DNA of 15,435 bases, taken from the NCBI GenBank assembly GCA_022600255.1, contig JAHZKU010000145.1, positions 1 through 15,435 of the forward strand, in the 5' to 3' direction. This document shows positions 1-7,127 of the stretch, piece after piece. Below the pieces are notes generated by a model. The model did not search any database. It saw nothing but the letters and a program-made list of their open reading frames with translations, and was not told where the DNA came from. The position numbers were made by a program, and so were the translations under genes. This DNA comes from Actinomycetes bacterium (GTDB lineage: Bacteria > Actinomycetota > Actinomycetes > S36-B12 > GCA-2699445). Every line of letters starts with the position of its first letter. The first letter of the stretch is position 1.

Positions 1-156
1 ATGCGCGCAGAAGTTGTTGTACAGCAGTCCGCGAAAGTGAGCCGAAGCGAGCAACGCACCGGCCGCGCGTTCACGTGGGTGCGCAAGCAACTCTTGCAGT
101 CAGCGCCCGCCATGTATCAGCGACAACTCGAACGATTCCCTACCCAGCAGAATTAG
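1..156 (+). CDS. Possible 3' end of an unidentified gene (or small ORF)
   Basis: Frame 1 is open from the first base to a TAG at 154-156, about 51 codons. The first codon happens to be ATG but the frame may continue upstream of the window. The encoded stretch is rich in Gln and Arg and ends ...RQLERFPTQQN; I do not recognise a family. Codon use is unremarkable for a GC-rich actinobacterium. The opposite strand is also partly open here, so coding status is uncertain. If real, it would end 97 bp before the deacetylase gene. Confidence 0.3.
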   Translation: MRAEVVVQQSAKVSRSEQRTGRAFTWVRKQLLQSAPAMYQRQLERFPTQQN

Positions 157-253
157 TGGGCGATCAGCGTAGAAATCGGACGAAAACAACATTCTGCTCA
201 CGGCTTCGGGCGCTGGGAGCGGGATTCGGGGTAGGGGATGCGAACATGAGCAG

Positions 254-1120
254 ATGAAGTCTGGCGGACGGGTCGCGCTAATGGTGGGTGCCACCTTGGT
301 GTTCACGGCCTGCGCCGTGTCCGTGGCCCCGCCAGAATCATCTGACCCCGCACCGGATACCCAGTCCCAAGCACAAGTCCCGGCTACGGCCGAACCCGAC
401 CAGTCATCGTCGGGGGCGCCTGTCGAGGCCCCCAGGGCCGATCCCAGCGAGAAAGCCAGCCCACGCGCTGGGGCGGCAGCGCGGCGCGCGGCTGCTGCCA
501 AGGCCGCTGCAGAAACCACGGCACAGCAGGACCCCTTCGCCGAGCGCGATGGGAAGCAGAAGGTCATCTATCTAACTTTCGATGATGGTCCTTGGACCCC
601 CTACACCGAAGAGATCCTGGCCATCTTGCGTGAACACAAAGCAAAGGCGACCTTCTTTGTGGTCGGCGATATGGCGCAGCACCGACCAGATTTGGTCAAA
701 CGTATTCATCGCGAAGGGCACGCCCTCGGCAACCACACTCAGGGGCATCCGGATCTGACCAAGCTCACCCCTGACGAGGTGCGCGCGCAGATTAGCGCGC
801 CCGCCACGTCCGTTGGCAAGCACTTGGGCCCATGTATGCGGCCGCCTTATGGCGCCATCAACAAGGAGATCCGCGCGATTTCTCGCGATCTGGGCTACAC
901 ACCCGTTCGCTGGAACGTGCATGTGGATGATTGGGAGAAACCCTCTGCCGCGAAGATGGTGGCAGAGATGAAGGACGCCACCGCGGACGGTCTGAACCTG
1001 CTCTTGCACGACGGTGGTGGCGAACGAAGCAACACCGTGGCAGCGGTGCGGGAGATCGTGCCGTACTGGGTGAAGCAGGGATATCAACTGCAGACACTCC
1101 CAATCTGCCGCAAGCTCTGA
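254..1120 (+). CDS. Lipoprotein polysaccharide deacetylase (NodB/CE4 family)
   Basis: This is a 288-residue exported carbohydrate esterase 4 protein that would remove N- or O-acetyl groups from a cell-wall or extracellular polysaccharide. Residues 1-20 form a signal peptide with a basic start, a hydrophobic core and a lipobox-like FTAC; Cys20 is the likely lipidation site, placing the enzyme on the outer face of the membrane. Residues 21-100 are an Ala/Pro/Ser/Glu-rich linker. The NodB domain (about 103-285) has all five motifs: TFDDGP (108-113, catalytic and metal Asp), HTQGHP (161-166, metal His), RPPYG (196-200), DDW (225-227) and LLLHDGG (249-255). The catalytic set is complete, so activity is expected. 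The ATG at 254 is the only good start; an ATG at 246 terminates at once. Substrate (peptidoglycan, chitin-like or galactosamine polymer) cannot be read from sequence. It is the first gene of a same-strand cluster that also holds a GH114-like glycosidase. Confidence 0.9.
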   Translation: MKSGGRVALMVGATLVFTACAVSVAPPESSDPAPDTQSQAQVPATAEPDQSSSGAPVEAPRADPSEKASPRAGAAARRAAAAKAAAETTAQQDPFAERDGKQKVIYLTFDDGPWTPYTEEILAILREHKAKATFFVVGDMAQHRPDLVKRIHREGHALGNHTQGHPDLTKLTPDEVRAQISAPATSVGKHLGPCMRPPYGAINKEIRAISRDLGYTPVRWNVHVDDWEKPSAAKMVAEMKDATADGLNLLLHDGGGERSNTVAAVREIVPYWVKQGYQLQTLPICRKL

Positions 1121-1135
1121 CTCACCCGGTCAGGG
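1115..1135 (+). terminator. Weak hairpin at the end of the deacetylase gene
   Basis: CTCTGAC (1115-1121) can pair with GTCAGGG (1129-1135) across a 7-nt loop, with one G-T wobble. The stem includes the TGA stop of the deacetylase gene. There is no T-tract after it, so it is at best a weak or Rho-assisted terminator, or a transcript-end stabiliser. Confidence 0.25.
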
Positions 1136-1238
1136 AGTTGCGACATCGCGGCGCGGCCGCTTGCCAAACGGGGCTTCGCCTGGACGAGAATACGCGGCGG
1201 TCTGGGAGGATCACCCTAAGTCATGGCACCCTATAAGG

Positions 1239-2246
1239 GTGCATTCCGAATTTGAGCTCATCGCGCAAGACGGCACCAAGCTCGTTGCTTGGAAGAACCA
1301 CAACACGGACGGCCCACCGGTGCTGGTCTGCAACGGGATGGGAGTTCCTCCCGAAGCTTGGCCCCGCCTGTTGGATCCTAGCTGCGAGTATGCCGTCGCC
1401 GGATGGAATCACCGTGGCGCCCTAGGATCAGAACGACCGTCGGATCCCAGCCACATCGAGATTGAGCACCATGTCCAAGACGCCGTCGACCTGATGGATG
1501 CCATGGGCTGGGATAAAGCCGTTGTCGTCGGCTGGTCGCTCGGGGTGAACGTGGCCTACGAACTGGCCGCTATGCACCCCGAACGGGTCAGCGGCCTGCT
1601 TGGGATTGCTGGCGTACCCGGCGGCACCTTCGACACCCTATTCGCTCCGCAGTTTGTTCCCCGTTTTGTCCGCAAACCGCTCGGCCTTGGGGTCGTCAAG
1701 GCGGGTCGGGCCCTAGCACCGGGCCTGAACTTCCTGGCCCGCACCGTTCCGACCGGACGGCCGTTCGCCGAGGTCTTGCGCCACACCGGATTCGTGTTGC
1801 CCCACGCAGACCACGAGGTCATTTCGCAGTGGGCCACGTCCATGGTGAAGCAGGACTTCGAGTGGTACTTCGAACTGGCAATCGCACTGGCCAAACACGA
1901 AGAGTTTGATGCCTCATTTATCGAATGCCCCGTGACGGTGGTTGCCGGTTCCCTAGACATGCTGACCTCTGGTGGAGATGTATTGCGGGCAGCCTCCCGG
2001 ATTCGACATGCCGAAGTGCATCGTCTTCCCGGTACTCACTGCCTACCACTGGAGTTCCCCGACCAGATTCAAGAGATGCTCCAAGACTTGTATGCGCGGG
2101 CATCCTGGCGGGAGGCCTTGGCCGAGGCACGCGACGCAGCGGGTGTCGCAGCCGATCCCATCACCGACGGCGATATCTCCGATGCCTTCGCGCAGGAGGA
2201 GGAAGAATATCTCCATCTGCAGGATCCCGACTTTGTGCGCGGGTGA
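1239..2246 (+). CDS. Alpha/beta-fold hydrolase
   Basis: A serine hydrolase of the alpha/beta-hydrolase superfamily, about 335 residues from GTG 1239. The nucleophile elbow is GWSLG (98-102, Ser100), the likely acid is Asp240 in AGSLDML, and the catalytic His is His267 in PGTHCLP. A lid-like helical region lies at about 130-220. The last 45 residues are acidic (run of Glu near 320) and look like a disordered tail. There is no signal peptide, so it is probably cytoplasmic. The substrate is unknown: esterase, lipase or C-C hydrolase are all possible. The frame is open back to TTG 1161, which would add 26 residues lacking hydrolase-like features. Neither start has a well-spaced Shine-Dalgarno; I favour GTG 1239 because the fold begins just after it. 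It lies between the deacetylase and a diguanylate cyclase on the same strand. Confidence 0.85.
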   Translation: MHSEFELIAQDGTKLVAWKNHNTDGPPVLVCNGMGVPPEAWPRLLDPSCEYAVAGWNHRGALGSERPSDPSHIEIEHHVQDAVDLMDAMGWDKAVVVGWSLGVNVAYELAAMHPERVSGLLGIAGVPGGTFDTLFAPQFVPRFVRKPLGLGVVKAGRALAPGLNFLARTVPTGRPFAEVLRHTGFVLPHADHEVISQWATSMVKQDFEWYFELAIALAKHEEFDASFIECPVTVVAGSLDMLTSGGDVLRAASRIRHAEVHRLPGTHCLPLEFPDQIQEMLQDLYARASWREALAEARDAAGVAADPITDGDISDAFAQEEEEYLHLQDPDFVRG

Positions 2247-2267
2247 CCTTGGGGTCACAACCCCCAA
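2243..2267 (+). promoter_or_regulatory. Two mutually exclusive hairpins between hydrolase and cyclase genes
   Basis: GTGACC (2243-2248) pairs with GGTCAC (2253-2258) over a 4-nt loop and includes the hydrolase stop codon. TTGGGG (2249-2254) can instead pair with CCCCAA (2262-2267). The two structures share bases and cannot form together. No T-tract follows. The strong ribosome-binding sequence for the next gene starts 14 nt later. This could be a weak terminator or a leader structure; function is not shown. Confidence 0.3.
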
Positions 2268-2281
2268 AGCTCACTAACCAA

Positions 2282-2289
2282 GAGGAGGG
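2282..2289 (+). promoter_or_regulatory. Strong Shine-Dalgarno upstream of the cyclase gene
   Basis: GAGGAGGG (2282-2289) is one of the best ribosome-binding sequences in the window. At the right spacing (5 nt after GGAGG) there is no ATG, GTG or TTG, only ATT at 2294, which is in frame with the diguanylate cyclase. An out-of-frame ATG lies at 2307. The conventional cyclase starts, TTG 2345 and GTG 2351, are too far away to use this site. Confidence 0.5.
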
Positions 2290-2344
2290 CTAGATTCAAC
2301 CCGTCGATGTCGCCAAGAATCCGCTTGATCCGCCGGACCCACGG

Positions 2345-3682
2345 TTGGCTGTGATCGCGGATCGCGTCTGGGTGTGGGGCTCGCTGATCGCTGGTGCGAT
2401 CGCCGTCCTATTTTTGGCCTTCCGCTGGTTACCGCCATTCGCTGCACTGGTCCCGGACAGGTGGGAGTTACTAACCGGTCGGCTCGCGATAACAATTGTG
2501 CTGCTCACCTTGGCGTTACTCATCTTGCGAACGAAGCGGCCCCGCCTCTCGGTCATCCCGGCAGCCCTCGTGCTCCTTGTGGCAGCAACGGCGTTGATCG
2601 GGCACCTGCTAGACCAACCGCGCCTGATCGAGGACATCCTGATCCGGTTGCCGGGCGGTGCGGTGGGCGGATCGCCAGGTGACGTAATCTCCATCCAGTC
2701 TGCAGTCTGGATCGCGCTCTTGGCCAGCATGATCTTGCTGAACCAACTCACCGGTGCAGATGCGCTGGTTTCCCTCCTCGGAATCGTACTGACGATGGCC
2801 ACCCTCGTCCTGCTCAGCGGGCACCTCTTCAATACCCTCGACCCAGCCACCACCCCTCGCAATGTATTGAATGCCTGGCAGGCAAGTATGGCGTTCCTAT
2901 TCCTACTGATGGGTTGGTCTGGTTTCTACTCCCTCACGGGCAGATGGGACCGACTCATCAGCACCGGCCCAGCCGGAGAGACACTGCGCAGCGCGACGCT
3001 AGCCGCACTCACGGTGCCGGTGGGGGTCGCAACTTTCCTGAATCTGGCCATCGGGCAGGAATGGCTCACCCCGCAGTCGGCCTTCGCCGCCCTAGCGGGG
3101 CTGATCGCTGGCGTGGGCGTTGTGGTCGCGGCACTGGTGTCTCGGCGCCTCGCCCAAACGCTCACAACGGCGCAGACCGATTCGGCAACCCAACTCTGGA
3201 ATGCTGCGGGCTTCAGCGAAGTCGGCGGCCAGTTGATGGCCGCCGCGCGGCGGCGCGAGGAGTCGGTGGCTGTCGCTCTGCTGGACCTCAACGGCTTGAA
3301 GACAGTCAATGACCAGTTCGGTCACCGAGAAGGTACCCGCCTGATCACGACCTTTGCCAACCTGTTGCACACGACAGTCCGGTCGGAGGACTTGGTGGCC
3401 AGGGTGGGAGGGGACGAGTTCGCCGTGATCGTGTCTGGAGACCCATCGGCAACACCGTCCGTGTTCGAACGGTTGCACACCAAGGTGGCTGACTGGAATC
3501 GGACGCGTGCAACAGCATGGCAGATCGACTACGCAATCGGATTGGCGGTGAGCCAGCCTGGATCAGGGGAATCCTTGGACTCCCTACTGTCGCGCGCCGA
3601 CGCCGCTATGTACGAAGACAAGCGGCGCGGGAAACGAGAGCACCGGCCGGGCCATACACATCCGTCTGCTGAGCAATCCTGA
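2345..3682 (+). CDS. Membrane-bound diguanylate cyclase (GGDEF domain)
   Basis: This protein would make the second messenger cyclic di-GMP from two GTP. From TTG 2345 it has 445 residues. The first 270 residues contain about eight hydrophobic segments (roughly 9-28, 45-61, 69-87, 119-134, 139-160, 179-196, 216-234, 245-266), an integral membrane sensor module I cannot assign to a named family. The GGDEF domain spans about 275-428: DLNGLKTVND (314-323) holds a metal Asp and the guanine-binding region, and the active-site GGDEF is intact at 355-359. RSED (346-349), five residues before GGDEF, matches the inhibitory I-site RxxD, so product feedback is likely. No EAL or HD-GYP domain is present. 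The start is unsettled: TTG 2345, GTG 2351, or a rare ATT at 2294 with an excellent ribosome site, which would give 462 residues. It lies among polysaccharide-processing genes, fitting a role in surface or matrix control. Confidence 0.9.
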   Translation: MAVIADRVWVWGSLIAGAIAVLFLAFRWLPPFAALVPDRWELLTGRLAITIVLLTLALLILRTKRPRLSVIPAALVLLVAATALIGHLLDQPRLIEDILIRLPGGAVGGSPGDVISIQSAVWIALLASMILLNQLTGADALVSLLGIVLTMATLVLLSGHLFNTLDPATTPRNVLNAWQASMAFLFLLMGWSGFYSLTGRWDRLISTGPAGETLRSATLAALTVPVGVATFLNLAIGQEWLTPQSAFAALAGLIAGVGVVVAALVSRRLAQTLTTAQTDSATQLWNAAGFSEVGGQLMAAARRREESVAVALLDLNGLKTVNDQFGHREGTRLITTFANLLHTTVRSEDLVARVGGDEFAVIVSGDPSATPSVFERLHTKVADWNRTRATAWQIDYAIGLAVSQPGSGESLDSLLSRADAAMYEDKRRGKREHRPGHTHPSAEQS

Positions 3683-3709
3683 AGTTCGCCAAGATCGAAC
3701 TAGGAACTT
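3682..3709 (+). promoter_or_regulatory. Overlapping inverted repeats upstream of the aldo/keto reductase
   Basis: AGTTCG (3683-3688) and CGAACT (3696-3701) form a perfect inverted repeat with a 7-bp spacer. AAGTTC (3682-3687) also pairs with GAACTT (3704-3709). The left arm is shared, so this looks like an operator with three half-sites or alternative hairpins at the end of the cyclase gene. Confidence 0.35.
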
Positions 3710-3723
3710 GCTGCGGCGCAGCA
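3709..3723 (+). promoter_or_regulatory. 15-bp palindrome just upstream of the aldo/keto reductase start
   Basis: TGCTGCG (3709-3715) and CGCAGCA (3717-3723) are perfect arms around a central G, ending 12 bp before ATG 3736. As DNA it is an operator-like palindrome; as RNA it can form a 6-bp stem with a 3-nt loop, followed by a short T run (3729-3731). Terminator for the cyclase gene and operator for the reductase are both possible. Confidence 0.35.
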
Positions 3724-3735
3724 TAGAGTTTGCCT

Positions 3736-4710
3736 ATGCATGTTCCTCCCCGCCGAATTGGTGGCCGTGGCCTAGAAGTTGGTGCCATCGGCCTTGGCTG
3801 CATGTCCATGACGGGTGTGTACGACGTTGACCAGCGGCAGGACGAACGTTCCGAGGCAACCATCGCCAGAGCAGTGGACCTTGGTGCCACCTTGGTCGAC
3901 ACCGCAGACGCGTATGGGCCTTTCACGAACGAATTGCTGGTCGGTCGAGCGTTGGCGACCCGAGGACGCCAAGCAGTCCTCAGCACCAAAGTTGGTTTGG
4001 TGGGCCGCTCGGACGGCGCTGTCCTGCGAAACGCGCGGCCAGACCACATCCGCACCGCGGCCGACGCAAGTCTGCGCCGACTCCAGGCGGAGCAAATCGA
4101 CCTGTATATCCTGCACGCAGTCGATCCGCTGGTTCCCGTCGAGGAGAGCTGGGGTGCGATGGCGCAGGCGGTGCAAGATGGCAAGGTTCGTTCACTTGGC
4201 ATCATGACGGAGGACATCAGTCTTGTCGCCAAGTTGCAGCAGCTGTTCCCCGTTACCGCCGTCATGGCGGAATACTCATTGTGGTCGCAGCAGAATGACG
4301 CCCTAGTTCGTTGGTGTGGCCAACGCGGCATCGGGGTACTGGCAAAGAGTCCGGCTGGTCGCGGCTTCCTGACCGGGACGCTGAAGCCCGGACGTCGATT
4401 CGCTTGGACTGACCTGCGCTCCAAACTCGGGCAGTTCAGCGCCGAATCCCTAGAGGCGAACACAGTGTGGGTTGACCTACTGCGCGCTGTCGGTAAACGC
4501 CACCGGGCCAGTCCTGGACAGATTGCCCTAGCGTGGGTGTTGGCGCAGGGAGAACACGTAGTCCCGCTCACCGGAACAAAACGCCCCGATCACTTGGATG
4601 AGAATCTCCGGGCCAGTGAGATCGAGCTTAGTGCGCTGGACCTGCGGCAACTGGCCGGTGAGGATGTCACCGAGGAACTGGCGGCAGCCACCGCCGAAAG
4701 TGGCAACTGA
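3736..4710 (+). CDS. Aldo/keto reductase
   Basis: An NADPH-dependent aldo/keto reductase of about 324 residues, the usual length for the family, reducing an aldehyde or ketone to an alcohol in the cytoplasm. In numbering from ATG 3736 the tetrad is Asp55 and Tyr60 (DTADAYGPFTNE), Lys85 (STKVGL) and His127 (YILHAVD). The cofactor-end sequences are also typical: EYSLWSQQ (179-186), LAKSPAGRGFLTG (202-214) and the late VPLTGTKRPDHLDEN stretch. The sequence resembles the AKR13-like bacterial group (family knowledge; no search was done). A TTG at 3730 would add two residues; ATG 3736 is preferred. The ribosome site is weak. It lies 53 bp after the cyclase gene across a palindrome-rich gap, so it may be separately controlled. 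Physiological substrate unknown. Confidence 0.92.
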   Translation: MHVPPRRIGGRGLEVGAIGLGCMSMTGVYDVDQRQDERSEATIARAVDLGATLVDTADAYGPFTNELLVGRALATRGRQAVLSTKVGLVGRSDGAVLRNARPDHIRTAADASLRRLQAEQIDLYILHAVDPLVPVEESWGAMAQAVQDGKVRSLGIMTEDISLVAKLQQLFPVTAVMAEYSLWSQQNDALVRWCGQRGIGVLAKSPAGRGFLTGTLKPGRRFAWTDLRSKLGQFSAESLEANTVWVDLLRAVGKRHRASPGQIALAWVLAQGEHVVPLTGTKRPDHLDENLRASEIELSALDLRQLAGEDVTEELAAATAESGN

Positions 4711-4727
4711 GGCCCTCCCACTGCTGC

Positions 4728-4758
4728 GGCTAGGCCACATTGGTGACGTCCCCTAGCC
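4728..4758 (+). terminator. Inverted repeat after the aldo/keto reductase gene
   Basis: GGCTAGG (4728-4734) and CCTAGCC (4752-4758) are perfect 7-bp arms with a 17-nt loop, located 17 bp after the reductase stop and 42 bp before the glycosidase start. No T-tract follows. It may act as a terminator or as a regulatory site for the next gene. Confidence 0.35.
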
Positions 4759-4800
4759 AACGCTGCTTCTGATGCGAAACTGAACGGGGGTGGTGATCTC

Positions 4801-5553
4801 ATGTGGCTGGTGCCGATCATGCTAGCCGGCGCCATCCTAGCTCCGGCAAACGTCTCCGGCCCAGTCCCCGGCGACGAACTTCATATCCAGTTCACCGGCC
4901 CTCTCACCATCCCTGGCTCAGCCAATGTGATTGAGATCGACGCAGACGAAGCAAGGAAGCGGCAGGTGCGCAAGATCAGAGTTGGCGGTCGCGTGGCAGT
5001 TTGTTACGTCAGCGCCGGATCGTTGGAAGACTATCGCGCGGACGCCGACAGTTTCTCGGCTCGACTTGTTGGCCGAAAACTGGACGGCTGGCCTAGGGAG
5101 CGATGGCTAGATGTCAGAGAACGAAAAGTGCTGCGCCCGCTGCTAGAACGCCGCACGAAACGGTGTGCGAAGAAGGGCTTCGATGCCATTGAGTTCGACA
5201 ACGTGGACGGGTACCAAAACAGCACGGGCTTCAAGATCAAGCGCCGCCACCAGATCAAATACAACAAGATGTTGTCTCGGTTGGCCAACAAAGCCGGCCT
5301 GTCACCGGGCCTCAAGAATGCCATGGGCCTGGTCAAACCCTTGTCCAAACACTTCGATTGGGCGCTCAACGAGGAGTGCGTCACCTATGCAGAATGCTCG
5401 GCCTACCGACACTTCCGCAAACGCGACAAGGCCGTCTTCATTATCGAATACGGCGATGTCCCGAGGTCGGCGGTCTGTCGCGAAGCCCGGCGGATTGGCG
5501 CTACCGCCCAAATCAAACGACTGAAACTATCAGCATGGGCCCTGCACTGCTGA
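4801..5553 (+). CDS. Secreted GH114-type endo-alpha-1,4-polygalactosaminidase-like protein
   Basis: A 250-residue TIM-barrel glycosidase resembling family GH114 (the TM1410/DUF297 type), which cleaves alpha-1,4-linked galactosamine polymers. Matching motifs in order are IQFTGPL (29-35), VCYVSAGSLEDYRADA (67-82), DGWPRERWLDVR (95-106), FDAIEFDNVDGY (127-138), GLKN (170-173), FDWALNEEC (185-193) and FIIEYGD (213-219). Acidic residues Asp133, Asp136, Glu191 and Glu216 are catalytic candidates by family analogy; all are present. Residues 1-18 are hydrophobic and would serve as a signal peptide or anchor, but lack the usual basic start; no better conventional upstream start exists in frame before the TGA at 4744. 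GGGTGG lies about 7 nt before ATG 4801. It is the last of five plus-strand genes, convergent with gatB, and may process the same polymer as the CE4 deacetylase at the cluster start. Substrate assignment is family inference. Confidence 0.85.
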   Translation: MWLVPIMLAGAILAPANVSGPVPGDELHIQFTGPLTIPGSANVIEIDADEARKRQVRKIRVGGRVAVCYVSAGSLEDYRADADSFSARLVGRKLDGWPRERWLDVRERKVLRPLLERRTKRCAKKGFDAIEFDNVDGYQNSTGFKIKRRHQIKYNKMLSRLANKAGLSPGLKNAMGLVKPLSKHFDWALNEECVTYAECSAYRHFRKRDKAVFIIEYGDVPRSAVCREARRIGATAQIKRLKLSAWALHC

Positions 5554-5588
5554 GCGGCTACTTCCTGCTGCAAGGGTTGGGCTCGCAG

Positions 5589-5609
5589 GGCTAGGTTGCC
5601 AGGTTAGCC
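5589..5609. terminator. Weak inverted repeat between the glycosidase and gatB
   Basis: GGCTA (5589-5593) and TAGCC (5605-5609) can form a 5-bp stem with an 11-nt loop in the 50-bp convergent gap; the right arm overlaps the gatB stop codon. It is the only hairpin I can see here that could serve both convergent genes, and it is weak. Confidence 0.25.
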
Positions 5610-7127
5610 TTCGGCGGGCAGCCGCTCTAGGAGCAAGGCGCGCACCCGACCAGCGTCAGCCTGGCCCTTGGTCGCCTTCATGACGGCACCAATGATGGCA
5701 CCGGCTGCCTGTTGTTTGCCGGACTGAATCTTGGCCACAACTTCGGGCATATTCGCGATCGCTTCATCAATGGCCGCTAGCAGCGCGCCGTCGTCACTGA
5801 CCAGCTCCAACTTGCGACCCGCCACCACCTCGTCGGCATCGCCCTCGCCAGCCAGGATTCCCTCGAATACCTTTCGGGCGAGCTTGTCATTCAGGGCACC
5901 AGACGAAATCAGGTCTTCGACCCGAACGATGTGGTCGATCGTGACGGGCAATTCAGAAAGCCCAACACCCCGGTCATTGGCTTCGCGAGCCAACTCGCCC
6001 ATCCACCATTTCCTCGCTGCGGCTTGGCTTACACCAGCAGCCACCGTCGCTTCCACCAGTTCCAGTGCACCTGCGTTGATGACGGACTGCATGTCGAAGT
6101 CGGAGATTCCCCACTCGGATTGAAGTCGCTTGCGGTGGGCAGCAGGGAGTTCGGGCAATGTGGCCCGCAGTTCCTCCACCCACTCCGGCTGCGCCGAGAC
6201 GGGCATCAGGTCTGGCTCAGGAAAGTAGCGGTAGTCCTCTGCCTCTTCCTTGGAACGGCCTGGCGAGGTGCTGCCATCATCTTCGTTGAAGTGTCTGGTC
6301 TCCTGCTTCACCTTCTCCCCGGCATCTAGGACAGCCGCTTGCCGCCGAATCTCGTAGCGCAGCGCGCGCTCCACGGAGCGAAGCGAGTTGACGTTCTTGG
6401 TCTCCGAACGTGTCCCCAAGGGGCCATCAGGCGGCGCCAACGAGACGTTCGCATCACAGCGCAGTGAGCCCTGCTCCATCCGGACATCGGAAACCCCCAG
6501 TGAACGCATCAAGTCGCGCAGTTGAGAGACATAAGCCTTGCCCACTTCTGGAGCCAAGGCGCCAGTGCCCGGGACAATCTTGGTGACGATCTCAACCAAC
6601 GGAATGCCGGCGCGGTTGTAATCCACCAGCGAGTAGTCTGCACCGTGGATTCGACCCGTAGCTCCCCCGGTGTGCGTGAGCTTGCCGGTGTCCTCCTCCA
6701 TATGGACTCGTTCAATTTCAACTCGGACCGTTTCCACGCCGTCCGACGTTGGCACCTCGACATCCAGATAGCCGTCGATTGCGATCGGCTCGTCATACTG
6801 ACTGATCTGATAGTCCTTGGGCATGTCTGGGTAGAAATAGTTCTTGCGGGCGAAACGACAGTTTTCCACGATGGTGCAGTTCAAGGCCAGCCCCATCCGG
6901 ATCGTGGACTCCACCGCCGTGGCGTTGACGACCGGCAACGACCCTGGCAGCGCCAAACACACCGGACACACCTGGGTGTTTGCCGGAGCCCCAAATGCCG
7001 TCGGACAACCACAAAACATCTTGGAGGCCGTACCGAGTTCGACGTGAACTTCGAGCCCGAGGGTCGGCTCATATCGAGCGACGGCGTCGTCGTAAGGAAC
7101 CAATGCTGGTGTCACTTTGGTGTTCAC
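5604..7127 (-). CDS. gatB: Asp-tRNA(Asn)/Glu-tRNA(Gln) amidotransferase subunit B
   Basis: GatB is the tRNA-binding kinase subunit of the GatCAB amidotransferase. It activates the carboxyl group of Glu-tRNA(Gln) or Asp-tRNA(Asn) with ATP before ammonia from GatA is added. The 507-residue length is normal. The N-terminus has GLEVHVEL and a zinc-type cysteine set (Cys39, Cys41, Cys54, Cys57 in CGC and CPVC). The GatB signature appears as LVDYNRAGIPLVEIVT, and the tail has the YqeY-type tRNA-binding domain (about 355-505) with AAGAIIGAVMKATKGQADAGRV. It starts at GTG 7127 with GAGGAGG seven bases upstream. The start overlaps the gatA stop by four bases (GTGA), implying translational coupling. 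It is the last gene of gatC-gatA-gatB. Confidence 0.97.
   Translation of the reverse strand: MNTKVTPALVPYDDAVARYEPTLGLEVHVELGTASKMFCGCPTAFGAPANTQVCPVCLALPGSLPVVNATAVESTIRMGLALNCTIVENCRFARKNYFYPDMPKDYQISQYDEPIAIDGYLDVEVPTSDGVETVRVEIERVHMEEDTGKLTHTGGATGRIHGADYSLVDYNRAGIPLVEIVTKIVPGTGALAPEVGKAYVSQLRDLMRSLGVSDVRMEQGSLRCDANVSLAPPDGPLGTRSETKNVNSLRSVERALRYEIRRQAAVLDAGEKVKQETRHFNEDDGSTSPGRSKEEAEDYRYFPEPDLMPVSAQPEWVEELRATLPELPAAHRKRLQSEWGISDFDMQSVINAGALELVEATVAAGVSQAAARKWWMGELAREANDRGVGLSELPVTIDHIVRVEDLISSGALNDKLARKVFEGILAGEGDADEVVAGRKLELVSDDGALLAAIDEAIANMPEVVAKIQSGKQQAAGAIIGAVMKATKGQADAGRVRALLLERLPAEG

Noticed and set aside
572..1087. Long antisense frames within the deacetylase and other genes
   Set aside because: They lie opposite genes with clear catalytic motifs, carry no recognisable domains, and are expected by chance in GC-rich DNA.
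1161..1238. TTG 1161 as the hydrolase start
   Set aside because: No ribosome-binding sequence and a 26-residue stretch unlike the fold; not excluded, only less likely than GTG 1239.
3606..4571. A 321-codon minus-strand frame opposite the aldo/keto reductase
   Set aside because: The plus-strand reductase has the complete catalytic tetrad; the opposite frame is Arg/Ser/Pro-rich noise.
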